Program-made: the position numbers and the translations under genes
Notes under the pieces: generated by a model
What the model was told of the DNA's origin: nothing
The model's input: only the letters and a program-made list of their open reading frames with translations
Databases searched by the model: none
Origin: Spirogloea muscicola
Taxonomy: Eukaryota > Streptophyta > Zygnematophyceae > Spirogloeales > Spirogloeaceae
Reading direction: 5' to 3'
Assembly: GCA_009602725.1 (NCBI GenBank)
Contig: WELB01000015.1
Coordinates: 144,369-165,477 of the forward strand
DNA: 21,109 nucleotides
In this document: one piece after another, positions 1-9,169 of the stretch
Position numbering within the stretch: the first letter of the stretch is position 1
How the letters are laid out: each line of letters starts with the position of its first letter

Positions 1-384
1 AGTGCCGCTTCTCCTGCTCCGAGTTACTCTGATCTGCTGTTGCTCACACGTGGATACTGAGCAGCCATCTGCATCTCCCTCTGCACCATCTTGCACTTTG
101 TAGTGTAGTCCTTTTTCAGCACCTCTTTCTTTGGCTTTGAACATTTGTCCATTCTTTTTGGGTTGGCTTTGCCAGCCCCTCTTCTCAATGGGCGAGCACC
201 TTCTTCCCCCCCTCCCTCCCTCGCGCTGTCGTTGCCGCGGCCGCTCTTTCTACCCGTCGACCTCGACCTGTCGTTCCAGGCTGAGCCACCGTCCTTCTCT
301 GCCCCCCCCCCACCCCTTAGCTTAGCGTAAGGCTTGTTCAGTTGCTGGCGTCTTTTAAGACTGGGTTCCATTTTCTTGGGCTAC
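1..384. other. Repeat-derived flank, no gene seen
   Basis: No supported gene. Positions about 110-205 carry a degenerate copy of the dispersed hairpin repeat, recognisable from a GGTTGGCTTTGCCAGCCCC core followed by TCAATGGGCGAGCAC. It lies just beyond the stop of the minus-strand retroelement fragment that begins at 387, where the 3' untranslated part of that element would be expected. The open frames here look accidental: they are low-complexity and proline- or arginine-rich, and show no recognisable domain. Confidence 0.5.
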
Positions 385-600
385 GCTCAGTAACTTCTAG
401 TCAGGAGATGCAAGTCTGAGTAGCTAGCCGGCGGAAAGACATCGCCCTGACGGAAGCGGGAGGCCGCCGCCAAAGCTCGGCCTGCGCGCAAGTGAACCGC
501 GAAGGCAAGGGACCGCTGCATCGAGATGGCCAAACGCAATCGGAAGACTTGAGCGATGGACCCGGCGACCTTTGGGCTGCCCTCACAGCCGTTGCCTCAC
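385..600 (-). mobile_element. Retroelement 3' ORF end, truncated copy 1
   Basis: Read on the minus strand, this ends in the tail SDLHLLTRSY followed by a TGA stop at 389-387. Its first 190 bases or so (about 385-575) are a near-identical direct repeat of 3842-4032, including the stop, the tail and a stretch equivalent to 'MRLAVSMQRSL...LRAGRAL' of the other copies. The reading frame is broken relative to those copies, so this is a dead fragment. The family is inferred from the better copies at 3125-3787 and 8590-9165, which carry an endonuclease-like domain. It could equally be called a solo 3' end of a non-LTR-type element. Confidence 0.6.
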
Positions 601-2398
601 CTTGGAAGCGCTGCTTGATTTGGGCTCGTTTGTCACGGCCACTGCCTTCCTCACCCGGCTTCTAAGCGGAGGCTCGGATCCTGTACATCGCCCCCTTGAC
701 CACCCCGCGATCCTCCACGCCGGCGCGCGCGCCCCAGGCACACGTCAACCTGCTGCCACAGAGCCGGCAGGCGAGCCCCACAGGAGGCAGCAGCCACACA
801 GGCGTTGCGTCACGAGGTGGGCTGTTGGCCGCGGCTCCACAGGGACCCAGCCTACTGCGCAATTGCCCCCTACCCTCGTCGAATCTGGCCATCCCAGGTT
901 GCCGAATCTATTGTATAGACGGCAGCCTATGCAAGCTCACTAGGACACATGAGCGACGAAAGTAAGGCGGCGGCCGCCGGCGCCACCGCCGGCGTGCGCT
1001 ATCCTGGCGGCGCAGTCAAGGAGCAAAGCGACAAAATGTTGCGGGCTGCGAGCGAGTTGCGGGCTGAAGCGTGCAGGCCACCGAGCACCGGGACGCTCAC
1101 CTTCTGAATCGTAGAACAGAAGAACTTGTTCATGTTGATGGGGTGATGCCTTCCTGTGAGAGAAGAAGAACGAAAGAAACAGCTCCTCAAATGTAAGGCA
1201 ATGGCTGTGAGAGGCCAGTCCAACGAATGTTGTACAAGAATTAAAATAGTAAGCTCATGAAACGGGGGCGAAGGCTGTGGAAGAAAGCACGGCCAGATTG
1301 ACTGGTGGCTGGGAAAGGCCAGCACGAAGGAATGGACAATGTGAAAGGGCAGCCCAGAGAGGGTCCAAAGAAAGAAGACAGCCAAGGAAGGCGTGTCCAT
1401 CCTTTTTCGGGCTGGCCTCTTAGTTACTTTCCGAGGAGAGAAATTCCGAATGGTGTCATATAGACTGGAACTGCAGTGCCAGCCCTAAGCTCGTTTCCTT
1501 GTGCTGAAATCATTCGCCGTACTGCAATGGTACAGGCTAAGGCAGCAACTTGCAGGCATGTACACTCTACGCAGAGATGTAGCTCATCCAGAAAGGGCAA
1601 TGTTTGTGAAAGGCCAGCCCAGAAGAGTGTCAAGGTCTTGGAATAGTTGCAGACAGAGGAGGGGAGTTGAAGAAGCAAAGGTGAGGCCTTCACTGAACAC
1701 CTGCCGAATACGCCAGGCACTCTTCTTTGCTCTTCCAGACTGAGCGATGCCATGACACTGTGCCCATATTGTCTCCATATCAGTTGACTCAGAAAGCCGA
1801 CCAAGCTTGACTCATAAATAACTCATTATCAGTCTTACTGAGAATGAGGGGGGCCTCTTCCTGCTAATGTCAAGGCAGAACATCCGCAAAACCGCATCAT
1901 GACTGCAGCAGAATGATGACAAAGGCCCCAGCCCTTGCAAACCGCTTGCCAAGAAAAGACCGTCCAAGGGGCAGTGACGGGACTTTTAAGCCCTTGTAAG
2001 GTGCACCACTAGCACCCCTGCAAATTGTGGAGGTGGGTGCTGCAGAAGCACTGGCCACGCAAAGGAGGAGCTATACTTCATCCAACAACACGCAGCCGCG
2101 TGAACTAGTGCCTTGAACAACGATCACAGAGTCGTATGGGCGAAGGGCTCAGCTACCCACCAAACGCTGCCCTCTTCATTGTGGGCCTCATTTCCGTTGT
2201 GACCAGCACTGGGAAGGGAGCCCGAGCCAAGCAGCTGGCGAGTCTAGGCTTAAGTCTAGGCAGTTGTTGCGGGGCATCTTCTCATTCTTGCCTTGGTTGA
2301 ATAGCAGTCCCTTTTCGAAACTGCAATCTCTGGCTTAAGTTAGATCAAATCCTCTACTGAGGACTTCTTGGCGCGTGTTTTGTGAACACCTGACCATA
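601..2398. other. Long stretch without a supported gene
   Basis: I see no exon series or protein motif on either strand. There are scattered pieces of dispersed repeats. One at about 1283-1360 contains GACTGGTGGCTGGGAAAGGCC followed by a GAATGGACAA-like end, and recurs near 3733, 4390 and 9803. A second piece with GAAAGGCCAGCCCAGAAGAG lies near 1608-1630. The rest, especially 1800-2390, looks like unique non-coding DNA. Confidence 0.45.
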
Positions 2399-2580
2399 AG
2401 GGAAAAGCCAGCCCAAAAACGAATAAACAAACTACGCGAAGGGGCCCGAAGAAGCACTAAGAACAACAAACATAAGAAGAAATTAAGCAGCTACGAAGCA
2501 CTCAGTAACCGGAAAATTTCGTGTAGTTGAAACAATCGAAGGCCAAAATGGCCAAGTAAAATGGCAAGCACATCTGATGA
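2399..2580 (-). mobile_element. Retroelement 3' untranslated fragment
   Basis: On the minus strand a GGTTACTGAG end-of-ORF signature (TGA at 2504-2502) is followed by about 100 bases matching the 3' flank of the 9505 copy. These include the CAGCTACGAA...CACTCAGT block and the AAAAGCCAGCCC hairpin arm at about 2403. On the other side of the stop (2510-2575) is a block reading GGCCAAGTAAAATGGCAAGC, which recurs at about 9206-9233 and 8533-8560. Its position relative to the stop differs between copies, so the pieces have been rearranged. Confidence 0.5.
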
Positions 2581-2609
2581 CGTAGCAGCTAGCACTTGGC
2601 AGCTTTCAA

Positions 2610-2712
2610 GCTGCTAGAGGAGGGATGGCAGAGGGGGATGAAGGAGGGCCGGAAGGCCGCTGGGGGCTTTCATCGACCTGACCTGCGTCCACTTCTGGAG
2701 CTGCTAGAGGAA
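2610..2712. repeat. Isolated unit of the 4149-4890 minisatellite
   Basis: A partial unit of the array further along. It has the GGAGGGATGGCAGAGGGGGA block, then GGGCCGGAAGG, then GGGGGCTTTCATCGACCTGA, and ends in the characteristic TCTGGAGCTGCTAGAG. After it, a short unit containing AAAGAGAGAAGTGGCACTCC is duplicated in tandem at about 2713-2790. Confidence 0.5.
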
Positions 2713-2796
2713 AGAGAGAAGTGGCACTCCCAACGGGGGCAAGGGCTGTGAAAAGAGAGAAGTGGCACTCCCAATGGGGGCAAGGGCTGCGAAAAC

Positions 2797-2970
2797 TCTG
2801 ACCTAAGGCTGCTTAGCAGGGGTTACTGAGTGATCCGTAGCTGCTCTATTTTTTTTTGTTTGCTTGTTTTTCTTAGCGCTTCCCCTGGCCCCCTTCTCGT
2901 CCTTTGTTGACTCTTTTTTGGGCTGGCTTTTCCAGCGCCTATTCTCAATGGGCCAGCACTTTCTTCTAAA
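2797..2970 (+). mobile_element. Retroelement 3' end in plus orientation
   Basis: Reads DLRLLSRGY then TGA at 2827-2829 on the plus strand. This is the same C-terminal tail seen on the minus strand at 9505-9540. It is followed by a reverse-complement match to 9367-9500 (GATCCGTAGCTGCT, a T-rich run, TTAGCGCTTCCCCTGGCCCC, then GGGCTGGCTTTTCCAGC and TCAATGGGCCAGCAC). Only the last few codons plus the 3' untranslated part are present, so it is a strongly 5'-truncated copy. Confidence 0.6.
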
Positions 2971-3014
2971 ATGATTTGGGGAGGAAAGGGGCAGGAGCGG
3001 GGGCAGGAGGGATG

Positions 3015-3110
3015 GCAGGAGAGAAGGCGCGCGGGGAATGAAATGAAATGGAGGCCAGTTCAAGCGGATACATTGTTCAGGCAGAGTCTAGGGCAAACTA
3101 AACAGGGCTA
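3015..3110. repeat. Direct repeat with 4553-4640
   Basis: About 85 bases beginning AGAGAAGGCGCGCGGGG and containing ATACATTGTTCAGGCAGAGTC recur at 4553-4640. In both places the repeat borders retroelement or minisatellite material, so it is probably part of the same composite family. Confidence 0.6.
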
Positions 3111-3124
3111 CATAATACGGAAAC

Positions 3125-3787
3125 CTAAACCAAGGTGCCTAAGGTGACATCAGTAGCCACGGGTGAGCATAAACAAATCCGACAAGCTAACTTGGGGAGC
3201 TGGAGCGCCGCCACGAAAGCAGGAGGCTTGACTTGAGCGCGTCCTGAACGTTGATGAAGAGCCAATGCTTGCGAGCGCTGCAAAGTAAGTGAGAGCCGCA
3301 TGCTATAATATGCCACTAAGGCTTGCGAAATTTTGGAGTGGTCCAATCTTGCCCCCCGACTTCGACGACGTGCATCAACCAGCCGGGCCAGATGCTGGAT
3401 CAGGGAGGACCATTTTACGCCGTAGCCTCCGTAGACATCCATGGCACACGGATAAAGATGGTCCCCTCGGGGGGATGGTCCTGGTAGTGCCGCTCCTTCT
3501 TGCGCTCCGCGCTGGACGTGGCCCAGCCAGACACGGTTGACGTGGGTGCGCCAGCCTTGTATGCGTCGATCAGTACCACGTCCAGGAGCAGACGAGGCCC
3601 ACCGCCCCGGGGGATGGCGACCACGTCCAGATGCCGCACGTAAGGCTTGCCGCACGTGGCAGGGGGGGTAAGAAGGGCCGGAGATGTCGATTGGGGCCTT
3701 GTCAACCTGTCCCGCAGGAGCTGCTAGAGAGAAAGTGCGGCCAGGTTGAGTGGTGGCTGGGGAAAGCCAGCCCAAAGGAATGGACAA
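3125..3787 (-). mobile_element. Retroelement C-terminal ORF, endonuclease-like
   Basis: The best preserved coding remnant of the local retroelement family, read right to left. One frame carries LDVVAIPRGGGPRLLLDVVL (about 3631-3567). After a frame change the sequence continues with DVYGGYGVKWSSLIQHLAR and the basic stretch YYSMRLSLTLQRSQALALH. In a third frame it closes with SDLFMLTRGY and a stop at 3152-3150. Two frameshifts mean it is not functional. The LDhV...GGGPR...DVV motif is shared with 8990-9052 and resembles the restriction-like nuclease domain found after reverse transcriptase in some non-LTR elements; that family assignment is inference. No reverse transcriptase core is visible in the window. 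Its upstream edge (3660-3725) is fused to a piece of the minisatellite unit. Confidence 0.6.
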
Positions 3788-3800
3788 GGTCTGAAGGAGC
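3733..3800. repeat. Dispersed repeat copy
   Basis: Carries GTGGCTGGGGAAAGCCAGCC followed by AAAGGAATGGACAAGGTCTG. Related copies lie at 1283-1360, 4390-4440 and 9803-9870. The GGCTGG...CCAGCC arms can form a short hairpin. Confidence 0.5.
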
Positions 3801-3841
3801 CGGAGTGCAAAGGACTAGGACTAAGACATCAGCCAGGGAAT

Positions 3842-4160
3842 GCTCAGTAACTTCTAGTCAGGAGATGCGAGTCTGAGTAGCTAGCCGGCGGAAAGACGTC
3901 GCCCTGACGGGAGCCGGAGGCCGTCGCCAAAGCTCGGCCTGCGCGCAAGTGAACCCTGAAGGCAAGGGATCGCTGCATCGAGACGGCCAAACGCATTCGG
4001 AAGACTTGAGCGCGGGACCCGGCGACGTTGAAGCCGGGCTGCTCGCCCTGCTGCCCGAGGCGGCGGGCCGCTGCACGTCGCGCAAGGTGGTGAAGCAAGT
4101 CAAGCCATTTCGAGCCAAAGGCTCCGTGCACATCGACTGCCAGTGGAACAAACTGTCTAA
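3842..4160 (-). mobile_element. Retroelement C-terminal ORF, truncated copy
   Basis: Open on the minus strand to a TGA at 3846-3844. It encodes AVDVHGAFGSKWLDLLHHLA, then a basic helical stretch with FRMRLAVSMQRSLAF and HLRAGRALATASGS, and the terminal SDSHLLTRSY. These blocks align one for one with the 3125-3787 and 9505-9800 copies. The terminal 190 bases are nearly identical to 385-575, so one of the two may be a recent duplicate. The 5' part is missing and the minisatellite array begins where it breaks off. Confidence 0.65.
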
Positions 4161-4890
4161 GCTGCTAGAGGAGTGGGGCAGCAGCAGTGGCAGGAGGGAT
4201 GACAGGGGGGGGGGAAGGAGGGCCGACAGTGCCGATGGGGGCCTTGTCGACCTGGCCTGCGTCCGCTTCAGGAGCCGCTCGAGGATTGGGGCAGCAGCAG
4301 TGGCAGGAGGGATGGTGGGGGGGAGAATGAGGGCCGGAAGTGCCAATGGGGGCCTTGTCGACCTGTCCTGCGTCCGCTTCTGGAGCTGCTAGAGAAAATG
4401 CGCGGCCAGGGTGACTGGTGGCTGGGAAAAGCCAGAGGAGTGGGGCAGCAGCAGTAGCAGGAGGGACTGGGGGGGGAAGGAGAAGGGCCGGAAGTGCCGA
4501 TGGGGGCTTTGTCGACCTGGCCTGCATCCGCTTCTGGAGCTGCTAGAGAGAGAGAGAGAAGGCGCGCGGGGCGCATGAATTGAAAGGGAGGCCAATTCAA
4601 GCCAATACATTGTTCAGGCAGAGTCGAATGCAGACTAAACTAGAGGAGTGGGAGGCAGCAGCAGTGGCAGGAAGGATGGCGGAGGTGGGAAGAAGGGTCG
4701 GAAGTGCCGATGGGGGCCTTGGCGACCTGTCCTGCTTACGCTGTGGGAACTGCTCGAGGAGTGGGATGCAGCAGCGGTAGCAGGAGGGATGACGGGGAGG
4801 GGAAGGAGGGCTGGGGGTGCCACGGAGCGAAGGGAGCCGAGCCGATGGGGGCCTTGTCGACCCGACCTGCGTCAGCTTCTGGAGCTGCGC
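4149..4890. repeat. Minisatellite-like array of about 110-140 bp units
   Basis: Five imperfect units begin near 4158, 4285, 4433, 4642 and 4755. Each has, in order, a GAGTGGGGCAGCAGCAGTGG-like block, a variable G-run, GGGCCGGAAGTGCCGATGGG, CTTGTCGACCTG(G/T)CCTGCGTCC, and TTCTGGAGCTGCTAGAG. The third and fourth units are separated by the direct repeat at 4553-4640 and the second and third by a dispersed repeat copy. Isolated units occur at 2610-2712 and 3655-3725. Minus-strand frames stay open through several units and encode GQVDKAPIGTSGP, but each unit also drifts in frame, so I treat this as non-coding. Confidence 0.7.
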
Positions 4891-4935
4891 AGTAACCCCT
4901 GCTAAGCAACCTCAGGTCAGAGAAACTTGGCTCCT
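4885..4935 (-). mobile_element. Retroelement tail remnant with lost stop
   Basis: On the minus strand this encodes SDLRLLSRGYCA. It is the conserved family tail, but the TGA stop is changed to TGC and the sequence runs straight into the minisatellite array. The flank GCTCCTGGAAGCGGGTCCCC matches the equivalent part of the 9505 copy. Confidence 0.5.
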
Positions 4936-4959
4936 GGAAGCGGGTCCCCTAGCCCCCCC

Positions 4960-5130
4960 CTCTCGTCCATGGGCGAGCTCATTCTTCTAGCCCCTATCCT
5001 CAATGGGCGAGCACTAGCACTTTCCTCTTTCTTGTCCGGCTCCTCTTTCTTTGGCTTAGGATATTGTCCATTCTTTCTAGGGCTGGCTCTGCCAGCCCCT
5101 CTTCCCTATGGGCGAGCACTTCTTCCTGGC
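4960..5130. repeat. Two head-to-tail dispersed repeat copies
   Basis: The block CCCCTATCCTCAATGGGCGA occurs at about 4991-5010. A second copy at 5066-5128 has GGGCTGGCTCTGCCAGCCCC followed by TATGGGCGAGCAC. Both are in the same orientation as the copies at 160-205 and 2918-2966, and opposite to those at 9374-9430 and 9853-9908. Confidence 0.6.
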
Positions 5131-5299
5131 CAGGGCCATGGCCAGGGCGCGAGGCCGGGGCAGCTCAGGCCGGGCTGGCCGCGGACAGGTTCTTCGCGGC
5201 CATGGCAGTACGCGCTTGGCAGTCGTCGGATCCGGGAGCACCGGATCGAACGGACTGGCCGGGCGCCGAGGCACCGCCATCGCCAGGCTCAGCGGCAGG

Positions 5300-5755
5300 T
5301 CAGGGTGGCTGCAGTCGCTGCGTGGCCAGCACGGGCCCACCAGCCAAACGACGATGACCCGGAGTGGACTCATAAGTTTTGCCGTCAAGGACCCAGTCAG
5401 TCGTAGGCCCGCCTCTTGAAAGCGGTCGCGTATGGGCAGCTGGGCCAGCGGCGCCCAATCTCGGCCTGACGAGAGTGCTGAAGTTGACTTGAATGACTGC
5501 CGTATTCACGGCTTGAAATTGCCCGTCCGCAGCCTGGCCAGGCACACGCCGTTTACGGCGAGGAGCTCGAGTCGCGGCGCAGCGCCAGCGACCCGCGCCG
5601 CGCGCCGCGATTTGCGGCAGGCCTGACTTTCGGAGGGCCCTCTCCCGCAGTCTGCGGCAGGCCTTCCGTCGGAGCACCAGCCTGCGCCTCACCGCGTGCT
5701 GCCGATCCAGGGCAGTGCGCCGCCGATCGAAGCCCTGCGGCGCAGTGGCGGCCAC
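5300..5755 (-). other. GC-rich open frame, unrecognised
   Basis: A 151-codon minus-strand frame in a GC-rich stretch. Its first half is arginine/alanine-rich low-complexity sequence. The second half has more normal composition, including FSTLVRPRLGAAGPAAHT and TDWVLDGKTYESTPGHRR. I recognise no family. It has no clear start context, and no neighbouring exons could be joined to it. It could be a decayed piece of a mobile element or chance openness in GC-rich DNA just upstream of the surface-protein gene. Confidence 0.2.
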
Positions 5756-5863
5756 ATCGGGCTCGGCTTGCGGTCAGGGTGTGGCGTAGATCCGGCTGTG
5801 CGGGCTTGTTTCGTCGACGCGGTTGGGCCTGGATGACGCGAAAGTGATACTGGCTGAGAAGAC

Positions 5864-7967
5864 ATGGCGCGGCCCGGCTTGGAGTACTACATCGTGGCGT
5901 GCCTGGTCTGCGCTCTTGTCCTTGGAGACTCTCGGTCTGCAGTTGCGCAGGTGCACACTCCCTATCACCTCAGCCCATCCCGGGCCTCCAGTCCATTCCT
6001 CCGCCGTTGCCATCGGGTGTAGTTGCACAGTCTGGGCCTTCCATCCTTCTCACAATGGATTACATGAGGCCATGAGCATTTGCACCTACAACCTCGAAGT
6101 GAGTTGTGATGCTTCGACATCTTCATTTGTTGCTGTTGGCAATGACTGGACCTCATTCCCAGGCTAGATGGGAGAAAGTCAAAGCCTTGACCTTCCTTCT
6201 AAATCTCAGACATTTGATGCCAGTGTTAATTGGTTCTCTTGAAAGCAATCTGCTACTGCAGCCTCGAAGGCTGTCTCTCAAGTCCACGTGTCAGCGAGCG
6301 CAAACTTGGATTCAGAATTCTATGCGATGTTGAGGCTATGAATGTTGCACATACAACAATTCACTCACTACAACAGCCACCCTTGTGCTCTTTGTGGCAA
6401 AGGTGCTCAGCTTCTGATTGCACCTTCATGATTGATCTGACAACGCAGGGACCTGCTCCAGGGCCAGCTACATTAGGATCGCCTCAAGGGCCATCATCTG
6501 GACCAAGTTCAGGGCCAGCAGGCGCACCGCCACCGCCATCAAGATCAGCCGAACCAAGTCCAAGGCCACCAGCTGCTGCGCAAGAACCAGCGCCTCCTCC
6601 AGCTGCTGCCCCCGTCCCTGAATCCAGTACAGGTATGTTCTACTTATGCCTCGCTTGTACGTCTCTTTTGCACCCGTGGTGTGCAAACAAGAACGTGTAT
6701 GGCCCAGGCATTTCTTTTAGGTCATCCACATCAGTCACTGTTGACTGGCTGCTTGCTCTTAAAGGAGCATGAAGGTCCCCACAGACAGCAGCAGGGAGAT
6801 TCTCTTTTTCCTCTGATTTACATTTCTTGATTCGTACTTAGTAAAAAAGTGGTCAACTGGTCTTTTATGCATATTGAGTGTTCTTTCCAAGGGAAGAGAT
6901 CTCAATTACATGCTAGTGATAGTTTAAGCGGACTAGCGTGCTGTTTATGACTTTGACTATGAGATACACTGCAGCATCGCACAGACCGCACTAGTTGACC
7001 TCTGCTAGGCATTTTTGCACCAGCAGGCAAGGCAAGCCCCCCCCCTCCCGACACTGGTCTTCCTCCGGGCTTTACTCCTCCACCACTACCCAGTGCACCT
7101 GATGGACCCCCAGGCACACCACCAGTTGCAAAGGACAACAGCAATGGCGGAGGCTCGGGTTCATCGTAAGATTCCTAGCACCAGCTGATGGATGCTGATT
7201 GCATAATAGGAGCATCAAAGAAATAACTGAGCATGTGGATTATGCTCTGCTGTAGACCTGCCCTTTTTGGGCTCGTGAAGCTGTAGGCAACAACGGCACC
7301 TAAAGACAGACGATGATGCATAGACTGAAAACGAAGAGTTGATAGGACAAGCTCCATTTGTTGCAGTACTTCACATTTTGTCCATCTCTGCTATGCTGCC
7401 CAGATGCTCCAATGCTCATTGGCGAGCTGACAGTGCAACTCTTGATCTGCATTTTCAGCTTGAGTGGTGGTGCTGTGGCTGGCATTGTTGTCGGCGCCCT
7501 GGTTGCTGCAGCAGTGATTGCAGCACTTATTTGGATCTTTGTTCAAGTGAGCATAGGCTTCATATCACTTGTCGCCATTTACTGCCTCGTACATTGGACA
7601 CATCTATCATGGGGCTGTGAGTGGGCGAGATCTATGCTTGATGTTAAGTGTGAATACAGCCCAAGCGTCGCTGCAGCTGTTCTTATATCTGGCTGCAATT
7701 TTCGTGACAGAGGAGACGGAATAGTGCTCGTGATGGCTATGGTTACTCCAGGGACAGGTAAGTAAAATCAGTTATTACCTGGCTGTACCCCTACAAAAAT
7801 ACCCTTCCCTTCTTTCGTGCTTAGACGCTCACAAGCAGCCACTTTAACAAGGCAATGCTTCTGTGTACTCATGTGTCGGATCAACCCTTGACAACCACCA
7901 CTCACCACATTGTAGCACCATGGTCACATGCAGGGACCTGGAGATGAGGTGGACAGGTGGGCGCTGA
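5864..7967 (+). CDS. Signal-anchored proline-rich single-pass membrane protein
   Basis: Predicted exons are 5864-5950, 6449-6632, 7009-7165, 7459-7546, 7711-7757 and 7934-7967, and all junction phases agree. Exon 1 starts at ATG and encodes a hydrophobic signal peptide with a plausible cleavage site after SAVA. Exons 2 and 3 encode an extracellular region rich in Pro, Ser, Gly and Ala (for example GPSSGPSSGPAGAPPPP and PPGFTPPPLP). Exon 4 encodes a Ser/Gly linker and one membrane span, AGIVVGALVAAAVIAALIWI, with a GxxxG motif. Exon 5 gives a basic stop-transfer tail, RRRNSARDGYGYSRD. Exon 6 ends at TGA 7965-7967 after DLEMRWTGGR. The layout matches the ectodomain and membrane part of proline-rich receptor-like kinases (PERK) or arabinogalactan-type wall proteins, but no kinase follows. 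About 147 residues in all. The last exon is the least certain, since its acceptor could also be at 7916. Confidence 0.72.
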
Positions 7968-8495
7968 GGTGCTCAACTGAGTCCCAAGGATTGTGGCTAG
8001 AATGGTTGCCTCATTGCATATGCTGCCGACCTATAGAAGGGGCCACTGGGGAGATATCACCAGTCTCTCTGCAAGGCAGACTCCTGAATGACAGCCCAGT
8101 TCGGCGTCTCTGTTTGCTGCCGTAGTACACCTTCAAAGACTTGCCCTGTTAGAGGTGCCAGCATGTTGACAATTGTCCGGCGCTGTAGAGCAAGTCTTGG
8201 AAATTATTGCTTGAGTATCTTTGCATTTGTATGCAGTCATTCCTCATGTGCCTGTAGGTTGTAAGGGTTGACTTCTTGTAAGGCGTAGCTTTGGTGATGA
8301 CACCGGTGGATTGAGGGGCTAGCAGACATTTTCGGGCTTGTGTGCAAGGGATGAAAGTGTCTCTAGCAGATAAATTACGCCGCAACCTGAATACGCTCCA
8401 TCAACGGTGGAGACTGTCACTGCTTACAGCGACTGGTACCTGTGACGGTCCAGCCCAAGAAGAATGAAGAGGATGCAGACAGTGAGGGAGCTAAT
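7968..8495. other. 3' flank, nothing recognised
   Basis: I find no exon, kinase motif or repeat here. It probably holds the 3' untranslated region of the upstream surface-protein gene. An alternative splice could in principle extend that gene into this stretch, but no coherent continuation was found. Confidence 0.4.
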
Positions 8496-8499
8496 GGCT

Positions 8500-9165
8500 T
8501 GTGAATGTGTTAAGATGTGGAGGGCCTGTGTGGCCAAGTACAAAGGCAAGCACATTGACAAATGTACGTCACCTGCTGCTAAGCTGACCCGCTCAGTAAC
8601 CACGAGTCAGCATGTAGAGGTCGTTAACTGATGCCCGAATACCGGACGGCATTCGACAAGCTCTTGAGCTACCAGCTAAGGCTTGACCTGCTTTCGGATG
8701 CAACGCATGAGCCTGAACTCGTTGCAGACAAGCTGACATTGACATCGCAAGAATGACAAGTAGGCTACCGGCATGCCCATCTGAGCTGGAAGCCTATCCT
8801 CACGTCGAGCATAAGCCAGACTTGCAATATTCTCCAGTAAGGTATGGAAGCGAGGACCCATGAAGCCGAAAGTGTCACTTGCCGCCGGTAGGAGGTGATC
8901 GCTGTGGGGGCAGTCAGAGTGGTGTCGGAGCTTTCTCTGCTCAGCACCTCCCACTGCGTGGCCAGCAACGTGCGTCAAAGCGGAACTCTTGTATGCCCGT
9001 CACCACCACATCAACCACGGCTCGTGGGCCTCCGCCAGGCTGTACACCCACAATGTCAAGGGATTGCGTCCCTGGGATCCGTGGTGATAGGCATTATATT
9101 GCTCACTTCGACAATGACGCTGTAGCCGGCGTCGCGAATCAGGTCCGCCAGGGCGTCCCGTAGGA
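8500..9165 (-). mobile_element. Retroelement 3' copy with endonuclease-like motif
   Basis: Read right to left: DALADLIRDAGYSVIVEVSN (about 9155-9095); a frame change; LDIVGVQPGGGPRAVVDVVV (about 9052-8993); a long frameshifted middle including MGMPVAYLSF; and the family tail NDLYMLTRGY with its stop at 8595-8593. The 3' flank down to 8500 includes GGCCAAGTACAAAGGCAAGC at 8533-8560, also found near 9206 and 2550. The order of motifs matches the 3125-3787 copy and adds the more N-terminal ADLIRDAG block, which in algal and plant elements lies between reverse transcriptase and nuclease domains (inference). Several frameshifts make it a relic. Confidence 0.6.
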
Positions 9166-9169
9166 GAAA

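Noticed and set aside
4165-4600. Overlapping minus-strand open frames across the minisatellite, repeating GQVDKAPIGTSGP
   Set aside because: The repeat happens to lack stops, but different units fall in different frames and the product is low-complexity with no start or splice support.
7968-9160. A receptor kinase domain completing the PERK-like gene
   Set aside because: No glycine-rich loop, catalytic-loop or DFG-like block could be read on the plus strand. The region is unique flank followed by minus-strand retroelement material.
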